Origin: Pararhodobacter sp.
GTDB taxonomy: Bacteria > Pseudomonadota > Alphaproteobacteria > Rhodobacterales > Rhodobacteraceae
Direction: 5' to 3'
NCBI GenBank assembly: GCA_020832545.1
Contig: JAFIEK010000001.1
Span: 1 to 64,000, forward strand
DNA length: 64,000 nt
Below, piece by piece: positions 8,401 to 17,728 of this stretch (its first letter is position 1; each line of letters begins with the position of its first letter). The translations under genes were made by a program, and so were the position numbers. A model generated the notes under the pieces. It was not told the DNA's origin, searched no databases, and saw only the letters and a list, made by a program, of their open reading frames with translations.

Positions 8401-9210
8401 CTACAGCGGAGAGTCCGGATTGAACGCCGGGCGCCGCTTCTCGCGCAGTGAGGCAAGGCCTTCGCGCGCGTCGGGGCCGGTGAAGCCCATGAACTCCAGC
8501 GCCAGCGAGGTGTCAAAGGTCGGGCCCGCCATGCGCAACCAGTTGTTCAGCGCATATTTTGTCCAGCGAATGGCGCTGGGTGCGCCGCGCGCCAGCTTTT
8601 CCGCCACTTCGAGCGATTTCTCATGGACCTTGTCGTCGTCAACGCAAAGTGAGACCAGCCCGATGCGTTCGGCCTCTTCGCCGCTGACCGCCTCGCACAG
8701 CAGCAGGTAGTATTTTGCTTTCGCCATACCGCACAGCAGTGGCCAGACGATGGCCGCATGGTCACCCGCCGCGACACCCAGCCGCGTGTGACCATCGATG
8801 ATGCGCGCATTGCGTCCGGCAATCGAGATATCGGCCAGCAGACCGCAGACCAGCCCGGCCCCCACCGCAGGCCCTTGCATGGCCGAAACCACGGGCTTGG
8901 AGCAGTTGATCACGTTGTAGACCAGATCGCGCGCTTCCTTCCAGACGCGCGCGAGGGTCTCAAAGTTCTCTGTCATGTCCTTGACGAGATCAAGATCACC
9001 ACCGGCTGAAAACGCCTCACCGGCACCGCGCAGGATTGCCACGCTGACATCGGGGTCTTCGTCGATATCGCGCCAGACGCGCGTCAACTCACCGTGCATG
9101 ACGGCATCGGCCGCGTTCAGACGGCCCGGATTCTCCATCGTGATCCGCAAGATCCGCTCTTGCGGCCAATCGAATTTCAGCCGTTTGTAGCTGGCATAAC
9201 GGTCGCTCAT
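8401..9210 (-). CDS. Enoyl-CoA hydratase/isomerase family protein
   Basis: 269 residues of crotonase fold, acting on an acyl-CoA thioester in the cytoplasm. The oxyanion-hole segments are visible as [11 protein letters not shown] near residues 66-76 and [19 protein letters not shown] near 113-131. Family specificity (hydratase, isomerase or hydrolase) cannot be set by eye. Its ATG overlaps the stop of the upstream acyl-CoA ligase (ATGA at 9207-9210), so the two are one operon and probably act in sequence on the same acid. Confidence 0.9.
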   Translation of the reverse strand: MSDRYASYKRLKFDWPQERILRITMENPGRLNAADAVMHGELTRVWRDIDEDPDVSVAILRGAGEAFSAGGDLDLVKDMTENFETLARVWKEARDLVYNVINCSKPVVSAMQGPAVGAGLVCGLLADISIAGRNARIIDGHTRLGVAAGDHAAIVWPLLCGMAKAKYYLLLCEAVSGEEAERIGLVSLCVDDDKVHEKSLEVAEKLARGAPSAIRWTKYALNNWLRMAGPTFDTSLALEFMGFTGPDAREGLASLREKRRPAFNPDSPL

Positions 9211-10733
9211 TTCTTTCTCTCCTCCTCGTCGTTCCAGTATGGGGCGCGCAAGACATTCTTCTGGATCTTACCCATCGCCGTTTTTGGGAAGCTGTCGACA
9301 AACCGCACCAGCCGCGGGCGCTTGAACCGTGCCAGCATCGCGGTGCAATGTGAGATCACGCGATCTTCGGACAGCGCAGCGCCGGGGTGAAGCTGGATAT
9401 AGGCGGCAGGCACTTCGCCCCATTTGTCATCAGGAATTCCGAAGACCGCGCATTCCGCCACTTCGGGCAACTGATACAGGGTATTCTCAATTTCCTTCGG
9501 ATAGATATTCTCGCCACCCGATATCATCATGTCCTTGGAGCGGTCGATGAGATAGATGAACCCGTCTTCGTCCATGCGTGCCAGATCGCCTGTCCACGCC
9601 CAGCCGCCACGAAAGAATTCAGCCGTCTGCTCTGGCTCATCGTAATACTGCAGCATCACATTGTCGCCGCGTGAGACGATCTCGCCAACCTCGCCCTGTG
9701 GCACCGGGTTCCCCTCACGGTCCACCAGCGCAACATCCACGTTATAGGCCTGCCGTCCGATCGAGCCCAGTTTGGCGGGCAGGTACCAGTGGCGCAGCGA
9801 TGTCAACACCCCCACCTCGGACTGGCCGTAGATCTGCGTCATTCGCAACCCGGGCAATTTTTCAAGCACATCATGTTGCACCCAGTCGGGCATCGGCGCA
9901 CCGGCGAAGGAAAGCTTGGTGAACCGGGCATAATCGGCGGGGTCGAAACCGTCATCGGCGATCATCATCGCAACCTGCGTCGGCACCATGAAGGCCGCCG
10001 TCATGCCTGTGCGCCGTGCCAGGGCTGCAAATTCGCGCACATCCCAGCCGGTCATCAGAACGCAGGTGGCCCCGACCAGAATGGCCGGCTGGAACATGAT
10101 GTTGAGGGCCGCAACGTGGAACATCGGCGTGACGATGCCCACGATATCGCGCTCATCCAGTGCCTCTTCCATCGCCACGGTCTGAGCCGTGATCGCGCGG
10201 TTGCGGTGGCTTGCAAGAACCCCCTTGGGCAGGCCGGTCGTGCCACCCGTGTAGGTCATGCAAAAGGGCATGTCCTCATGCAGTTCCACGCTCGGCGGCG
10301 TCGAGTTCTGCGCGGCAAGCATGGCATCGAAGTCTGACCCCTCGCCGCCGATAACAACCACCTCGCGCAGTTTTGGCAGGCGCTCGCGCAGGGCAGACAC
10401 CTTGTCGGCGAACGCAGCCTCGACCAGCAACAGCTCGACATCCGCCTTGTTCAGCACAAAGCGCAATTCTTCATCGGCCAGCAGCACCGATATGTTCACC
10501 AGCACATGACCTGACCGCGCAACCCCAAAGAACGCCACCGCATATTCCGGGCGGTTGCGGCAGATGATGCCCACCTTGGAACCTTGCGCCAGCCCGCGCG
10601 AAAGAAGGGCGTTCGCGCAGCGGTTTGCGGCGGTGTCCAGTTCGCAATAGCTTGTGGTTGTGTCTTGCCAGATCAGCGCGGGTTTGAGCGCAAAGCGCTC
10701 GGCCGAACGACGAAGCATATCACCGGTCAGCAT
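9207..10733 (-). CDS. AMP-forming acyl-CoA synthetase
   Basis: 508 residues of the ANL superfamily; it activates a carboxylic acid with ATP to acyl-AMP and then to the CoA thioester. Motifs: [12 protein letters not shown] near residue 160 (P-loop), YGQSEVG near 300, TGDLAR near 380, [16 protein letters not shown] near 394, and C-terminal KTAMGKIQK with the catalytic lysine. The substrate is unknown; the adjoining crotonase and nearby TRAP transporter suggest an imported medium-chain or aromatic acid. It is divergent from the IclR regulator, the likely controller. Confidence 0.92.
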   Translation of the reverse strand: MLTGDMLRRSAERFALKPALIWQDTTTSYCELDTAANRCANALLSRGLAQGSKVGIICRNRPEYAVAFFGVARSGHVLVNISVLLADEELRFVLNKADVELLLVEAAFADKVSALRERLPKLREVVVIGGEGSDFDAMLAAQNSTPPSVELHEDMPFCMTYTGGTTGLPKGVLASHRNRAITAQTVAMEEALDERDIVGIVTPMFHVAALNIMFQPAILVGATCVLMTGWDVREFAALARRTGMTAAFMVPTQVAMMIADDGFDPADYARFTKLSFAGAPMPDWVQHDVLEKLPGLRMTQIYGQSEVGVLTSLRHWYLPAKLGSIGRQAYNVDVALVDREGNPVPQGEVGEIVSRGDNVMLQYYDEPEQTAEFFRGGWAWTGDLARMDEDGFIYLIDRSKDMMISGGENIYPKEIENTLYQLPEVAECAVFGIPDDKWGEVPAAYIQLHPGAALSEDRVISHCTAMLARFKRPRLVRFVDSFPKTAMGKIQKNVLRAPYWNDEEERKK

Positions 10734-10874
10734 GAGACTGCCTCCTGAACCTGCGGCGCAGCGGTGCTTTGCGCCCTGTGTTACAACATTGTGCCAACTC
10801 GACTTTCACCATCGCCGATGGTATCCGCAACCACTAAGCGATCAATCGCGTTCCGCAGAGCAGAAATCCAGCAG

Positions 10875-11621
10875 ATGAGCCGAGACACCGACCGCCAATA
10901 CGTTGAAGCGCTGGCGCGCGGGATGTCGATACTTGAGGCGCTGTCACGCGCGCAACGCCCGCTCAGCAATGGCGAAATCGCGGTCGCAACGGGTCTGGCA
11001 CCCTCGACCGTGACCCGTCTGACACATACGCTGACGCATCTTGGTTATACCCGTGTGGCACAGGAACGCCGCGGCTATGAGCTGACGTTGAAAAACCTTG
11101 CGCTGGGGTATCAAGTGCTGGAGGGGCTGGCCCTGATCAAGCGGACGCGATCAACATTGCGCCAACTGACGGACGAGACAGGGGAAACGAGCGCGCTGGC
11201 AATCCTTGACGGGCTGCATATTACCTTTGTGGATGTCTGCCAGGGAAGCAACCCGGCGGCAGTTCGTCTGGCGACGGGCGGAAGGATGCCGACGGCTGTA
11301 TCGGCGGGCGGAATTGCCCAGATCGCGGCCATGGACGAGCGTGAGCGCAGGGTGTTGGTGTCACAGGCGCGCAGCTATCTCAGGCAGCGCGACGGCAATA
11401 TCCAGGCCTTCAACGACTCGCTTGCCGAGGCAATGGAAACCGGCATCGCTATCGTGCGGGGCGAATGGCGCACGGGGATCAGTGGATTGGCGATTGCGTT
11501 GGAGATTGACGGCGACACCGCCGCCATTTCGATCGCTGTTGCGACCGACAGCGTCAGCGAAGCGACAATGCGTGGCGCACTTACTCACACGCTGCGTGAG
11601 GCGGCGCAACGGCTGGCCTGA
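10875..11621 (+). CDS. IclR family transcriptional regulator
   Basis: 248 residues from ATG 10875; the frame extends upstream but without a good start. The N-terminal winged helix (LSNGEIAVATGLAPSTVTRL at 33-52) is followed by the IclR effector domain with typical LALGYQVLEGL and AVSAGGIAQIA segments. IclR proteins commonly bind aromatic or short acids and control adjacent catabolic genes. It is transcribed divergently from the acyl-CoA ligase across a 141-bp gap and converges on the crotonase/TRAP operon, so it sits centrally in the catabolic region. Confidence 0.9.
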   Translation: MSRDTDRQYVEALARGMSILEALSRAQRPLSNGEIAVATGLAPSTVTRLTHTLTHLGYTRVAQERRGYELTLKNLALGYQVLEGLALIKRTRSTLRQLTDETGETSALAILDGLHITFVDVCQGSNPAAVRLATGGRMPTAVSAGGIAQIAAMDERERRVLVSQARSYLRQRDGNIQAFNDSLAEAMETGIAIVRGEWRTGISGLAIALEIDGDTAAISIAVATDSVSEATMRGALTHTLREAAQRLA

Positions 11622-11648
11622 GCGGGCACGGCCGCGCGCCTGTTAACC

Positions 11649-12326
11649 TCAACGCTGCATGCTGCGGTCCCAGCCATCCATGAACCTGTCAAGTTGCGCA
11701 TCCGTGTCACCCTCCAGCACACCATGTCTGCAAAGACGTTTCACAAGTGCGCGGCTTCCGGCGTCGGGTGCGTCTGCGCGCCATTGCTCCAGCGCATCGC
11801 CATCAAGCGCTTTGGCGCTGATCTCCTGCGCAAGCCCAAGGTCATGACACTGCGATGCCGTCAGCGCCTTGCCGTGCAGAACCAGCCGCTCGGTCATGCT
11901 GCCTGACAGGCGATGGCGGATCATGGCGACCGTGTCATCAAACAGCGCCAGACCCAGCGTGACCTCGGGGAACCGGAGTTTTGCCTGCGGCGCCATGACC
12001 ACCGTGTCCGCGGCCATGACCAGCATGGCACCTATGCCCACCGCGTGACCGCGCGCCTCGGCAAGCACGGGCAGGGGGGTGTCAAACACCTGCCTGCCGA
12101 GGGTCAGAAAATCGGCGAACGCGGCACGAACCGCTGGCCGCGGCTGGCGCGCAAGATCTTTCAGATCGAAGCCGCCGCAAAAAAACCGGCCCTCGTTGGC
12201 GGGAACGAAATGCAGCCCCTGACCGCCTTCCAGCACGCGGCCCACCTGCTCAACAAGCGCATGAATGCCGTTTGCCGTCAGTCGGTTCTCTGCCCCGCTG
12301 CCCAGTTCGATACGCTGCACGGTCAT
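11649..12326 (-). CDS. Enoyl-CoA hydratase/isomerase family protein, short and divergent
   Basis: 225 residues, starting at ATG 12326, which overlaps the DctM stop by ATGA; an upstream in-frame ATG at 12350 is less likely. The crotonase oxyanion motifs are modified: RFFCGGFDLKDLA near 47-59 and GHAVGIGAMLVMAADTVVMA near 93-112. It is shorter than typical crotonases (about 260) and probably lacks part of the C-terminal trimerisation region. It is the last gene of the TRAP operon, suggesting that it processes the CoA derivative of the imported acid. Confidence 0.82.
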   Translation of the reverse strand: MTVQRIELGSGAENRLTANGIHALVEQVGRVLEGGQGLHFVPANEGRFFCGGFDLKDLARQPRPAVRAAFADFLTLGRQVFDTPLPVLAEARGHAVGIGAMLVMAADTVVMAPQAKLRFPEVTLGLALFDDTVAMIRHRLSGSMTERLVLHGKALTASQCHDLGLAQEISAKALDGDALEQWRADAPDAGSRALVKRLCRHGVLEGDTDAQLDRFMDGWDRSMQR

Positions 12327-13630
12327 CGGTACAGATACTGCGGCAGCCATGTCGCCAGATCAGGAAACATGAGGACGATTGAAATTGCCACCAGAAACGA
12401 GATCACAAAGGGGACCGTTCCGGCAAATATCTGCATCAGCGACACGTCCGGCGCTATTGACCGCACGACAAAGACATTCATTCCAAGTGGTGGCGTAATC
12501 AGGCCCAGTTCCACCGCCATGACCACCAGAATGCCAAACAGAATCGGGTCAATACCGATCTGGACAGCAACCGGAAACAGCACCGGCAGCGTGAGCAGCA
12601 ACATGCCCAGCGAGTCCATGAAAAAACCCAGCAGAATGTATATGAACAGGATCACCATGAGGATCATGAACGGCGAGGCATCAAGCCCGCCAACGAAGCC
12701 GCGAATTGCGCTGGCGATGCCGGTCACCGAAAGGAAGGTGCCGTAAAGCGTGGAGCCGAAGATGATGAGAAAGATCATCGCCGAGGTTGCGGCTGTGTCG
12801 ATCATCGCATCAGACAGGGTTTCACGTGTCAGCCCGCCGCGCGCCCATGCAATAATGAACGTGCCCAGTGAACCCACGGCAGCCGCTTCGGTCGGGGTGA
12901 ACAGCCCGCCATAGAGCCCCCCCAGCACGATCACCACCAGACCAACCAGTGACAGCACGCCGGTCGCTGACACCTTTTCATCCATCATCGGCAGGTCTTT
13001 GGTGGCAATGTCCTGTGTGGCCCGTGGCGACAGGCGCACCCAGATCATCACCGTGACAACAAAGACGCCGGTCAGCATGAGGCCGGGAAACAGACCGGCG
13101 GCAAACATCTGGCGGATGGATTGTTCTGTCATCAGCGCATAGATCGCCAGCATCACCGAAGGCGGGATCAGAATGCCGATGGTGCCGCCCGCCGCCACAC
13201 TGCCGGTAGCCAGCCCCTTGCTGTAGCCGCGCTTGCGCATCTCGCCCAGCGTGACGCGCCCCATGGTCGCGGCAGTCGCCAACGAGGAACCCGATAGCGC
13301 CGAAAACCCCGCGCAGCCAAGAATGGTAGCAATCGCCAGCCCACCGCGCATCCGGCCGATGAGGCGTGCCAGCATCACGAACAGATCGCGGCTCAGCCCG
13401 GCATGCACGGCTAGGTTGCCCATCAAGACAAAGAGCGGAATCACCGACAATCCGTAGTTGGTGGAATTAATCGGCGCCCCGGCGATCTGGAACCAGGCCG
13501 CAAAACTGCCCTGCACAAGATAGATACCCGTTGTCGCCGCCAGCAACAGAGCGATGGCAATGGGCACGCGGATGATCATCAGCACAAGCAATCCGACCGA
13601 GCACCATATCCCGATGGCCATGGCGCTCAT
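12323..13630 (-). CDS. dctM: TRAP transporter large permease subunit (DctM)
   Basis: 435 residues with about 12 hydrophobic segments, the usual size of the TRAP large membrane subunit that couples Na+ entry to solute import. Characteristic parts include AGCAGFSALSGSSLATAATMG near 104-124 and VAAGGTIGILIPPSVMLAIYA near 145-165. It starts with an ATGA overlap on the DctQ stop and ends with an ATGA overlap on the crotonase, a tight operon DctP-Q-M-crotonase. Confidence 0.95.
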   Translation of the reverse strand: MSAMAIGIWCSVGLLVLMIIRVPIAIALLLAATTGIYLVQGSFAAWFQIAGAPINSTNYGLSVIPLFVLMGNLAVHAGLSRDLFVMLARLIGRMRGGLAIATILGCAGFSALSGSSLATAATMGRVTLGEMRKRGYSKGLATGSVAAGGTIGILIPPSVMLAIYALMTEQSIRQMFAAGLFPGLMLTGVFVVTVMIWVRLSPRATQDIATKDLPMMDEKVSATGVLSLVGLVVIVLGGLYGGLFTPTEAAAVGSLGTFIIAWARGGLTRETLSDAMIDTAATSAMIFLIIFGSTLYGTFLSVTGIASAIRGFVGGLDASPFMILMVILFIYILLGFFMDSLGMLLLTLPVLFPVAVQIGIDPILFGILVVMAVELGLITPPLGMNVFVVRSIAPDVSLMQIFAGTVPFVISFLVAISIVLMFPDLATWLPQYLYR

Positions 13631-14178
13631 GGGCGCATTCCTTTTTCAGTATCACCACGCCGATAGAGCAAGCGGCCACTGCGCAGTATCAGCACCAGAA
13701 GCACAAGGCAGGACAGTGCGCACCCCAGAATCAACGGCAGCCAGTTGTAGAACACCAGAATGCCCAGATCTGAGGTGCGTGTTCCGTGGTCAAGGATCTG
13801 GCTTGCCCGCACCCACAAGCGCCAGGCAAGCAGACCCATCACCCCGGCAGCAAGGATTTCGCCAAACAGGATGAAAACCAGCTGCGTGCGCTTCGGCAGC
13901 ATCTCGACAAACGCCTCGACCGCGACGTGGCGTCCGGTCCAGAATGCGTAGGGCAGCGAGAGCCCGATCATCCATCGCATGGCGAAGGTAACCAGCTCCC
14001 AGCTGCCCGGAATACCCATCCCGAACTGGCGCAACATCACGTCGATGACTGTCAGCAGCGCCATCGACAACAAGATGACAAGTCCGCCCGCAAAGGCAAG
14101 CCCGCCGACAGCGGCACCAACAAGACGTTCTATCTTCTGCACGGTCGTGCCGTCACTCGCCGGCCAGTTCGCGGGCAC
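13627..14178 (-). CDS. dctQ: TRAP transporter small permease subunit (DctQ)
   Basis: Up to 183 residues with four membrane helices, e.g. VGGLAFAGGLVILLSMALL and VFILFGEILAAGVMGLLAWRL; DctQ partners DctM in the inner membrane. The start is uncertain: GTG 14178 overlaps the DctP stop by 26 bp without a clear ribosome site, and GTG 14142 would begin ten bases after that stop. The true N-terminus may therefore be 12 residues shorter. Confidence 0.9.
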   Translation of the reverse strand: MPANWPASDGTTVQKIERLVGAAVGGLAFAGGLVILLSMALLTVIDVMLRQFGMGIPGSWELVTFAMRWMIGLSLPYAFWTGRHVAVEAFVEMLPKRTQLVFILFGEILAAGVMGLLAWRLWVRASQILDHGTRTSDLGILVFYNWLPLILGCALSCLVLLVLILRSGRLLYRRGDTEKGMRP

Positions 14179-15169
14179 GCGCGGCGGCGCTCTCGTAGAT
14201 GTCGCGCGCGGCTATGCCCTGCGCTTCGGTTTCCTCGATGAAGGCGTTGATCCCCGGCATCACCGCATCAACCCAGCGCTGCTCTTCGGCTTCGGACAGG
14301 GAATAGATCTCATTTCCCAGTTCCTCGACATAAGCGCGGCCACTGATCTCGGACTCGTCCCAGGCGCGGCCCACGGCGATCGCTTCCTGCATGCCAGAGT
14401 TATCCATGATGACCTGCTGCAGATCCTCGGGCAGGGCGTTGAAGGTGTTTTCGTTCATGATGAGATAGAAGGTCAGCACATAGGTGGGCCACTCGATATG
14501 GTAATTCACCTGCTCGCCCAGTCGCAGCCCCTGCATGGCATCGAACGGGAAGGCCACGCCATCGAGGACGCCACGCTCAAGGCTTTCATAGGCTTGCGGT
14601 GCCGGTACGCCGACGGGTTGCGCGCCAAGCTGCTCAAGCAGCATACGCGCGGCCGGCGAGGGGAAGCGCATGCGAAGGCCCTGCATGTCTTCCAGCGTTT
14701 CGACCCGGGGGATCGTGTTCAGGCTGCCGGCGGCATGGGTATGGAGGTAGAGCACGCGCACGCCCTGAAACTCGGCATCCATCGCGCCATCTTCGTACAT
14801 TTCCATCAGTACCTGTGATGCCGTTTCGGCATCGGTAAAGAGAAACGGAAGCTCCATCACCGACATGACCGGAAACCGGCCCGGTGTCGCCCCGGGCATC
14901 GACCAGCCGATATCGGCCACACCGCCCTGCACCCCATCATAGATCTCGTCTACCTGCAGCAACTGCCCGGCTGGAAAGATCTCGATCTGAATGCGCCCGT
15001 CAGATTGCTCATGGATGCGCTCTGCCCAGCCTGGCAACACGTTCGCCGCCATGTTGTGCATCGGAGGAAGATAATGCGCCAGACGCAGCGTGAACTCCTG
15101 CGCCTGTGCCTGCAAGGCACCCAGCCCCATGGCAAAGAAGACGGCGGCTCCGATTGATCTGCTGATCAT
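14153..15169 (-). CDS. dctP: TRAP transporter solute-binding protein (DctP)
   Basis: 338 residues with a signal peptide ending at ALQAQA (about residue 24); periplasmic. TRAP-binding-protein features include TLRLAHYLPPMHNMAANVLP near the N-terminus, GVADIGWSMPGATPGRFPVM near 82-101, and GLRMRFPS near 164, whose arginine normally bonds the substrate carboxylate. The substrate is therefore probably an organic acid. A strong GGAGGA lies upstream of the ATG. It is the first gene of the DctPQM-crotonase operon. Confidence 0.94.
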   Translation of the reverse strand: MISRSIGAAVFFAMGLGALQAQAQEFTLRLAHYLPPMHNMAANVLPGWAERIHEQSDGRIQIEIFPAGQLLQVDEIYDGVQGGVADIGWSMPGATPGRFPVMSVMELPFLFTDAETASQVLMEMYEDGAMDAEFQGVRVLYLHTHAAGSLNTIPRVETLEDMQGLRMRFPSPAARMLLEQLGAQPVGVPAPQAYESLERGVLDGVAFPFDAMQGLRLGEQVNYHIEWPTYVLTFYLIMNENTFNALPEDLQQVIMDNSGMQEAIAVGRAWDESEISGRAYVEELGNEIYSLSEAEEQRWVDAVMPGINAFIEETEAQGIAARDIYESAAARARELAGE

Positions 15170-15551
15170 GTTTTCCTCCAGTTGTTATGTGCTCGCTTCG
15201 CATGCAGCGGATCTGCCGCTCCTCCCCAGGTCATGCGATCGCGTGATGGATATCCATGATCGACCAACAACGGGGACAGGTCAATTTACCATTCGCTCAT
15301 GCGCCTTCCGCAGAGTGGAATTGTATGACCGCAATCCCGATGGCGGCCGGGCGCGGCGATGATTGCCCTGAAAGATGCCGCTTTCAGGCTTTCCGCCGCT
15401 TCGATCACATATGCGGGAATACAGTGTCGCGAAATGGTTCGCCCGTCGCATCTTGCGGTCTGACGCGCGTTGCACAGCAATGGCGCGCTTGTCGACCGGG
15501 CTGAACATCATCCGTGCCGGACGCCATCTGGCGCAACCAGAGGTGGTGATA
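15170..15551. other. Intergenic region, no gene recognised
   Basis: About 380 bases between the DctP promoter side and the end of the 427-residue gene. Short frames here have no homology that I recognise. The dctP ribosome site is at its left edge; the operon promoter presumably lies here, but no clear -35/-10 pair stands out. Confidence 0.5.
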
Positions 15552-16835
15552 TCATTCCTGCCCGTGCCAGCGTCGCATGTGGCTTGCATGGCTGTCCAGA
15601 TATGCGCCCTCGCGGTAGTGATTGTCGTAGAACTCAAGATCAAGGTGAACGGCCTGAACAAAACCGGGCAATACCATGGTGGTGAACGCGCCGGGGAACT
15701 TGCCATAGGTATCGAACACATGCTGCGCCACGGTGCCCAAGCAGGCGGTGAACGGCTCATCATAGGGCGTGACTGAGCCCTTGACCCCGGCGGCATCTTT
15801 CCACGGACCTGCGGTAGACAGATCATAGGTGCCACCCTGGCCGAACTTGCGGGCAATGAACGCGGCCACGGCGGCGTGCATGTCGTCGAACCACGGTGGG
15901 CACAAACCTTGATAGACCCCCTCAAGCCCCACGGGGTTTGGCAATGTCCATCGCGCGTCCTGCTGGAAGCGAAAGCCAAAGCCCCTGATACCGGCCTCGT
16001 AAAAGGCACCAAGGATTGACCAGCGGTTCATGCCGTTGAAATAAAGCCCGCCAAGGCCCATCGCCTGAAGCGTCAGCACCATGTTGTGGGCCATGAAGGC
16101 GCATTCGGAAACCGTGGCCTCATAGGCCATTTGCTGCAGCACAGACAGCGGGACACGCTTTTCCGGGTTCAACAGGCCTGACCGGATGAAAGGCTGCAGA
16201 TCGCCTGCCATTCCGCCCTCGGTGTCGTCCATGATGACATTGCCGTTGCCGATCGTCATGGCCATCAGCGCAAGCAGTTGTTCGCTGGCATCGGCAATTG
16301 GCATGAACAGGCTGGAGCCGGGGGTGTTGGCCATCCACAGGTTCGGCTCCAGCATATGTGGCGGCGCGGCGGGCAGGTCCAGCCTTGTGTCCGACAGCTT
16401 GCGGGTGTGCGCGCGGACCACGGCGATGACCCGCTCGCCATCCTCCTCGATGCACTGATACTCGCGCATCCGGGCGGGCGTGACGTCGCGGGTATTGGTG
16501 ATCCAGGTGCCGGTGTCATCGGTGAACAGCATCGCCGGGGTGCCAAAACCACCCGCCGTGGGGGCGGTGCGGCCGGTGAAGCGCAGCGAATAGTGGGCAT
16601 GCTGATCCGGGCGGTCAGGGCCGAAAGGCACGCCGAAGTGCCATCCGCTGACGCCGGTGCCGACCGCCAGCAAAATGCTGGTTTCCAACTCGGACAGGGG
16701 CAGGGGGGCATGGCGCGACCTGAAGGCCAGCGGCCCGGAGGGGATCTCCATTCCCAGGCCGAACCGGCGGGCCCGGCGCCCGAAAATCGCGTCCAGCAAC
16801 GGAAAACGCGACAGATGGTCAAGCGGGTCCGTCAT
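15552..16835 (-). CDS. Conserved protein of unknown function, possibly nitroreductase-fold
   Basis: 427 residues, with a good GAGGAGG site before ATG 16835. I do not recognise the family firmly. The segment SELETSILLAVGTGVSGWHF near 49-68 resembles the start of a nitroreductase (LxxLLxAxxGvS), and FTDDTGTWITNTRD and FIRSGLLNP are other conspicuous parts. There is no signal peptide or membrane helix. It lies upstream of and parallel to the TRAP operon but 380 bp away, so a shared role in acid catabolism is only suggested by position. Confidence 0.7.
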   Translation of the reverse strand: MTDPLDHLSRFPLLDAIFGRRARRFGLGMEIPSGPLAFRSRHAPLPLSELETSILLAVGTGVSGWHFGVPFGPDRPDQHAHYSLRFTGRTAPTAGGFGTPAMLFTDDTGTWITNTRDVTPARMREYQCIEEDGERVIAVVRAHTRKLSDTRLDLPAAPPHMLEPNLWMANTPGSSLFMPIADASEQLLALMAMTIGNGNVIMDDTEGGMAGDLQPFIRSGLLNPEKRVPLSVLQQMAYEATVSECAFMAHNMVLTLQAMGLGGLYFNGMNRWSILGAFYEAGIRGFGFRFQQDARWTLPNPVGLEGVYQGLCPPWFDDMHAAVAAFIARKFGQGGTYDLSTAGPWKDAAGVKGSVTPYDEPFTACLGTVAQHVFDTYGKFPGAFTTMVLPGFVQAVHLDLEFYDNHYREGAYLDSHASHMRRWHGQE

Positions 16836-17728
16836 GGAATTTCCTCCTCGTCAGTCGATGGTTAGGCGGGGCGCGACGCGACGACATCGCAAAAGATGCC
16901 CCGGTTCTTGCAGGCGGGCTCAGGGTCTCGCAGTAGCGTTCAAACCTTTCCGTCAGACCGCCGTTCAGCAGGCAACGTGTTTGTCTGGCGCCGGTGAAAG
17001 GCTAGAAAACCGTCGGACACCGGGCCAGAGCCGTATTTCGCAAGAAGGGTCCATTCTGATCACCAAAGGCCTGAATGTGGGATGTCCAGCTCGGGACCAC
17101 CGTTCGGCCTTGCCCGCATGGCAAGTTGCAGGCTGGTGGCACAGCGGGCGCAGCTCTGCGCTGACCGTGCAGGCTCCGCCTCAGGGTTTGGTGGCGGGAG
17201 CGTGCGCGCTGCGGCCAATCCATGCCGGCGGGTCATCAAGGCGCAGGAACGGTTATCGAGGCTGGCCCTGACCTTGAGCATCCGAAAGGGCGGCGGATGC
17301 AGGTCGCGCTAAACTTTGACCGGCTTGGGATGGCGAAGAATCTTGTGCAGAACGCACGATTCAACACATTTAGAAACAATCACCCAAGTGATTCAGAGAT
17401 GCTGACAAGAGAGTTGATTCCAGTCGCGAGTCAGTCAGAAAATTTTATGAAATTTAGGTTCTTGATAGGATTTTGGCGGAGGGAACGGGCCTGACATCCA
17501 ACAGCGTATTCCCCGTAAGTCATTGATGTTAGTGAAAACAATTTGAATTTGCGCACGTGGGAAACACCGAGAGGCTCCGAAGCGGGATCCCGGCCGAACC
17601 GAAAATCCTGAATTTCGGAAAGATCACACAATCCAACGACATGAACCCAGGTGACGCCCATGGGGGAGGTGTCGGAGGCCGATCTACAGCCAAGTAATAA
17701 TTCTTCTATTACAAGTCTTCTCGTTATT
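16836..17728. other. Long gene-poor region with a possible alcohol-dehydrogenase remnant
   Basis: Nearly 900 bases without a convincing gene. Around 17222-17310 one plus-strand frame reads GHQGAGTVIEAGPDLEHPK, resembling the GHEGAG region of zinc alcohol dehydrogenases, but flanking homology is absent, so at most this is a decayed fragment. From about 17320 the sequence becomes AT-richer. An imperfect GTAATA/TATTAC hairpin sits at 17694-17712, just past the Kef-antiporter stop. Confidence 0.35.
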
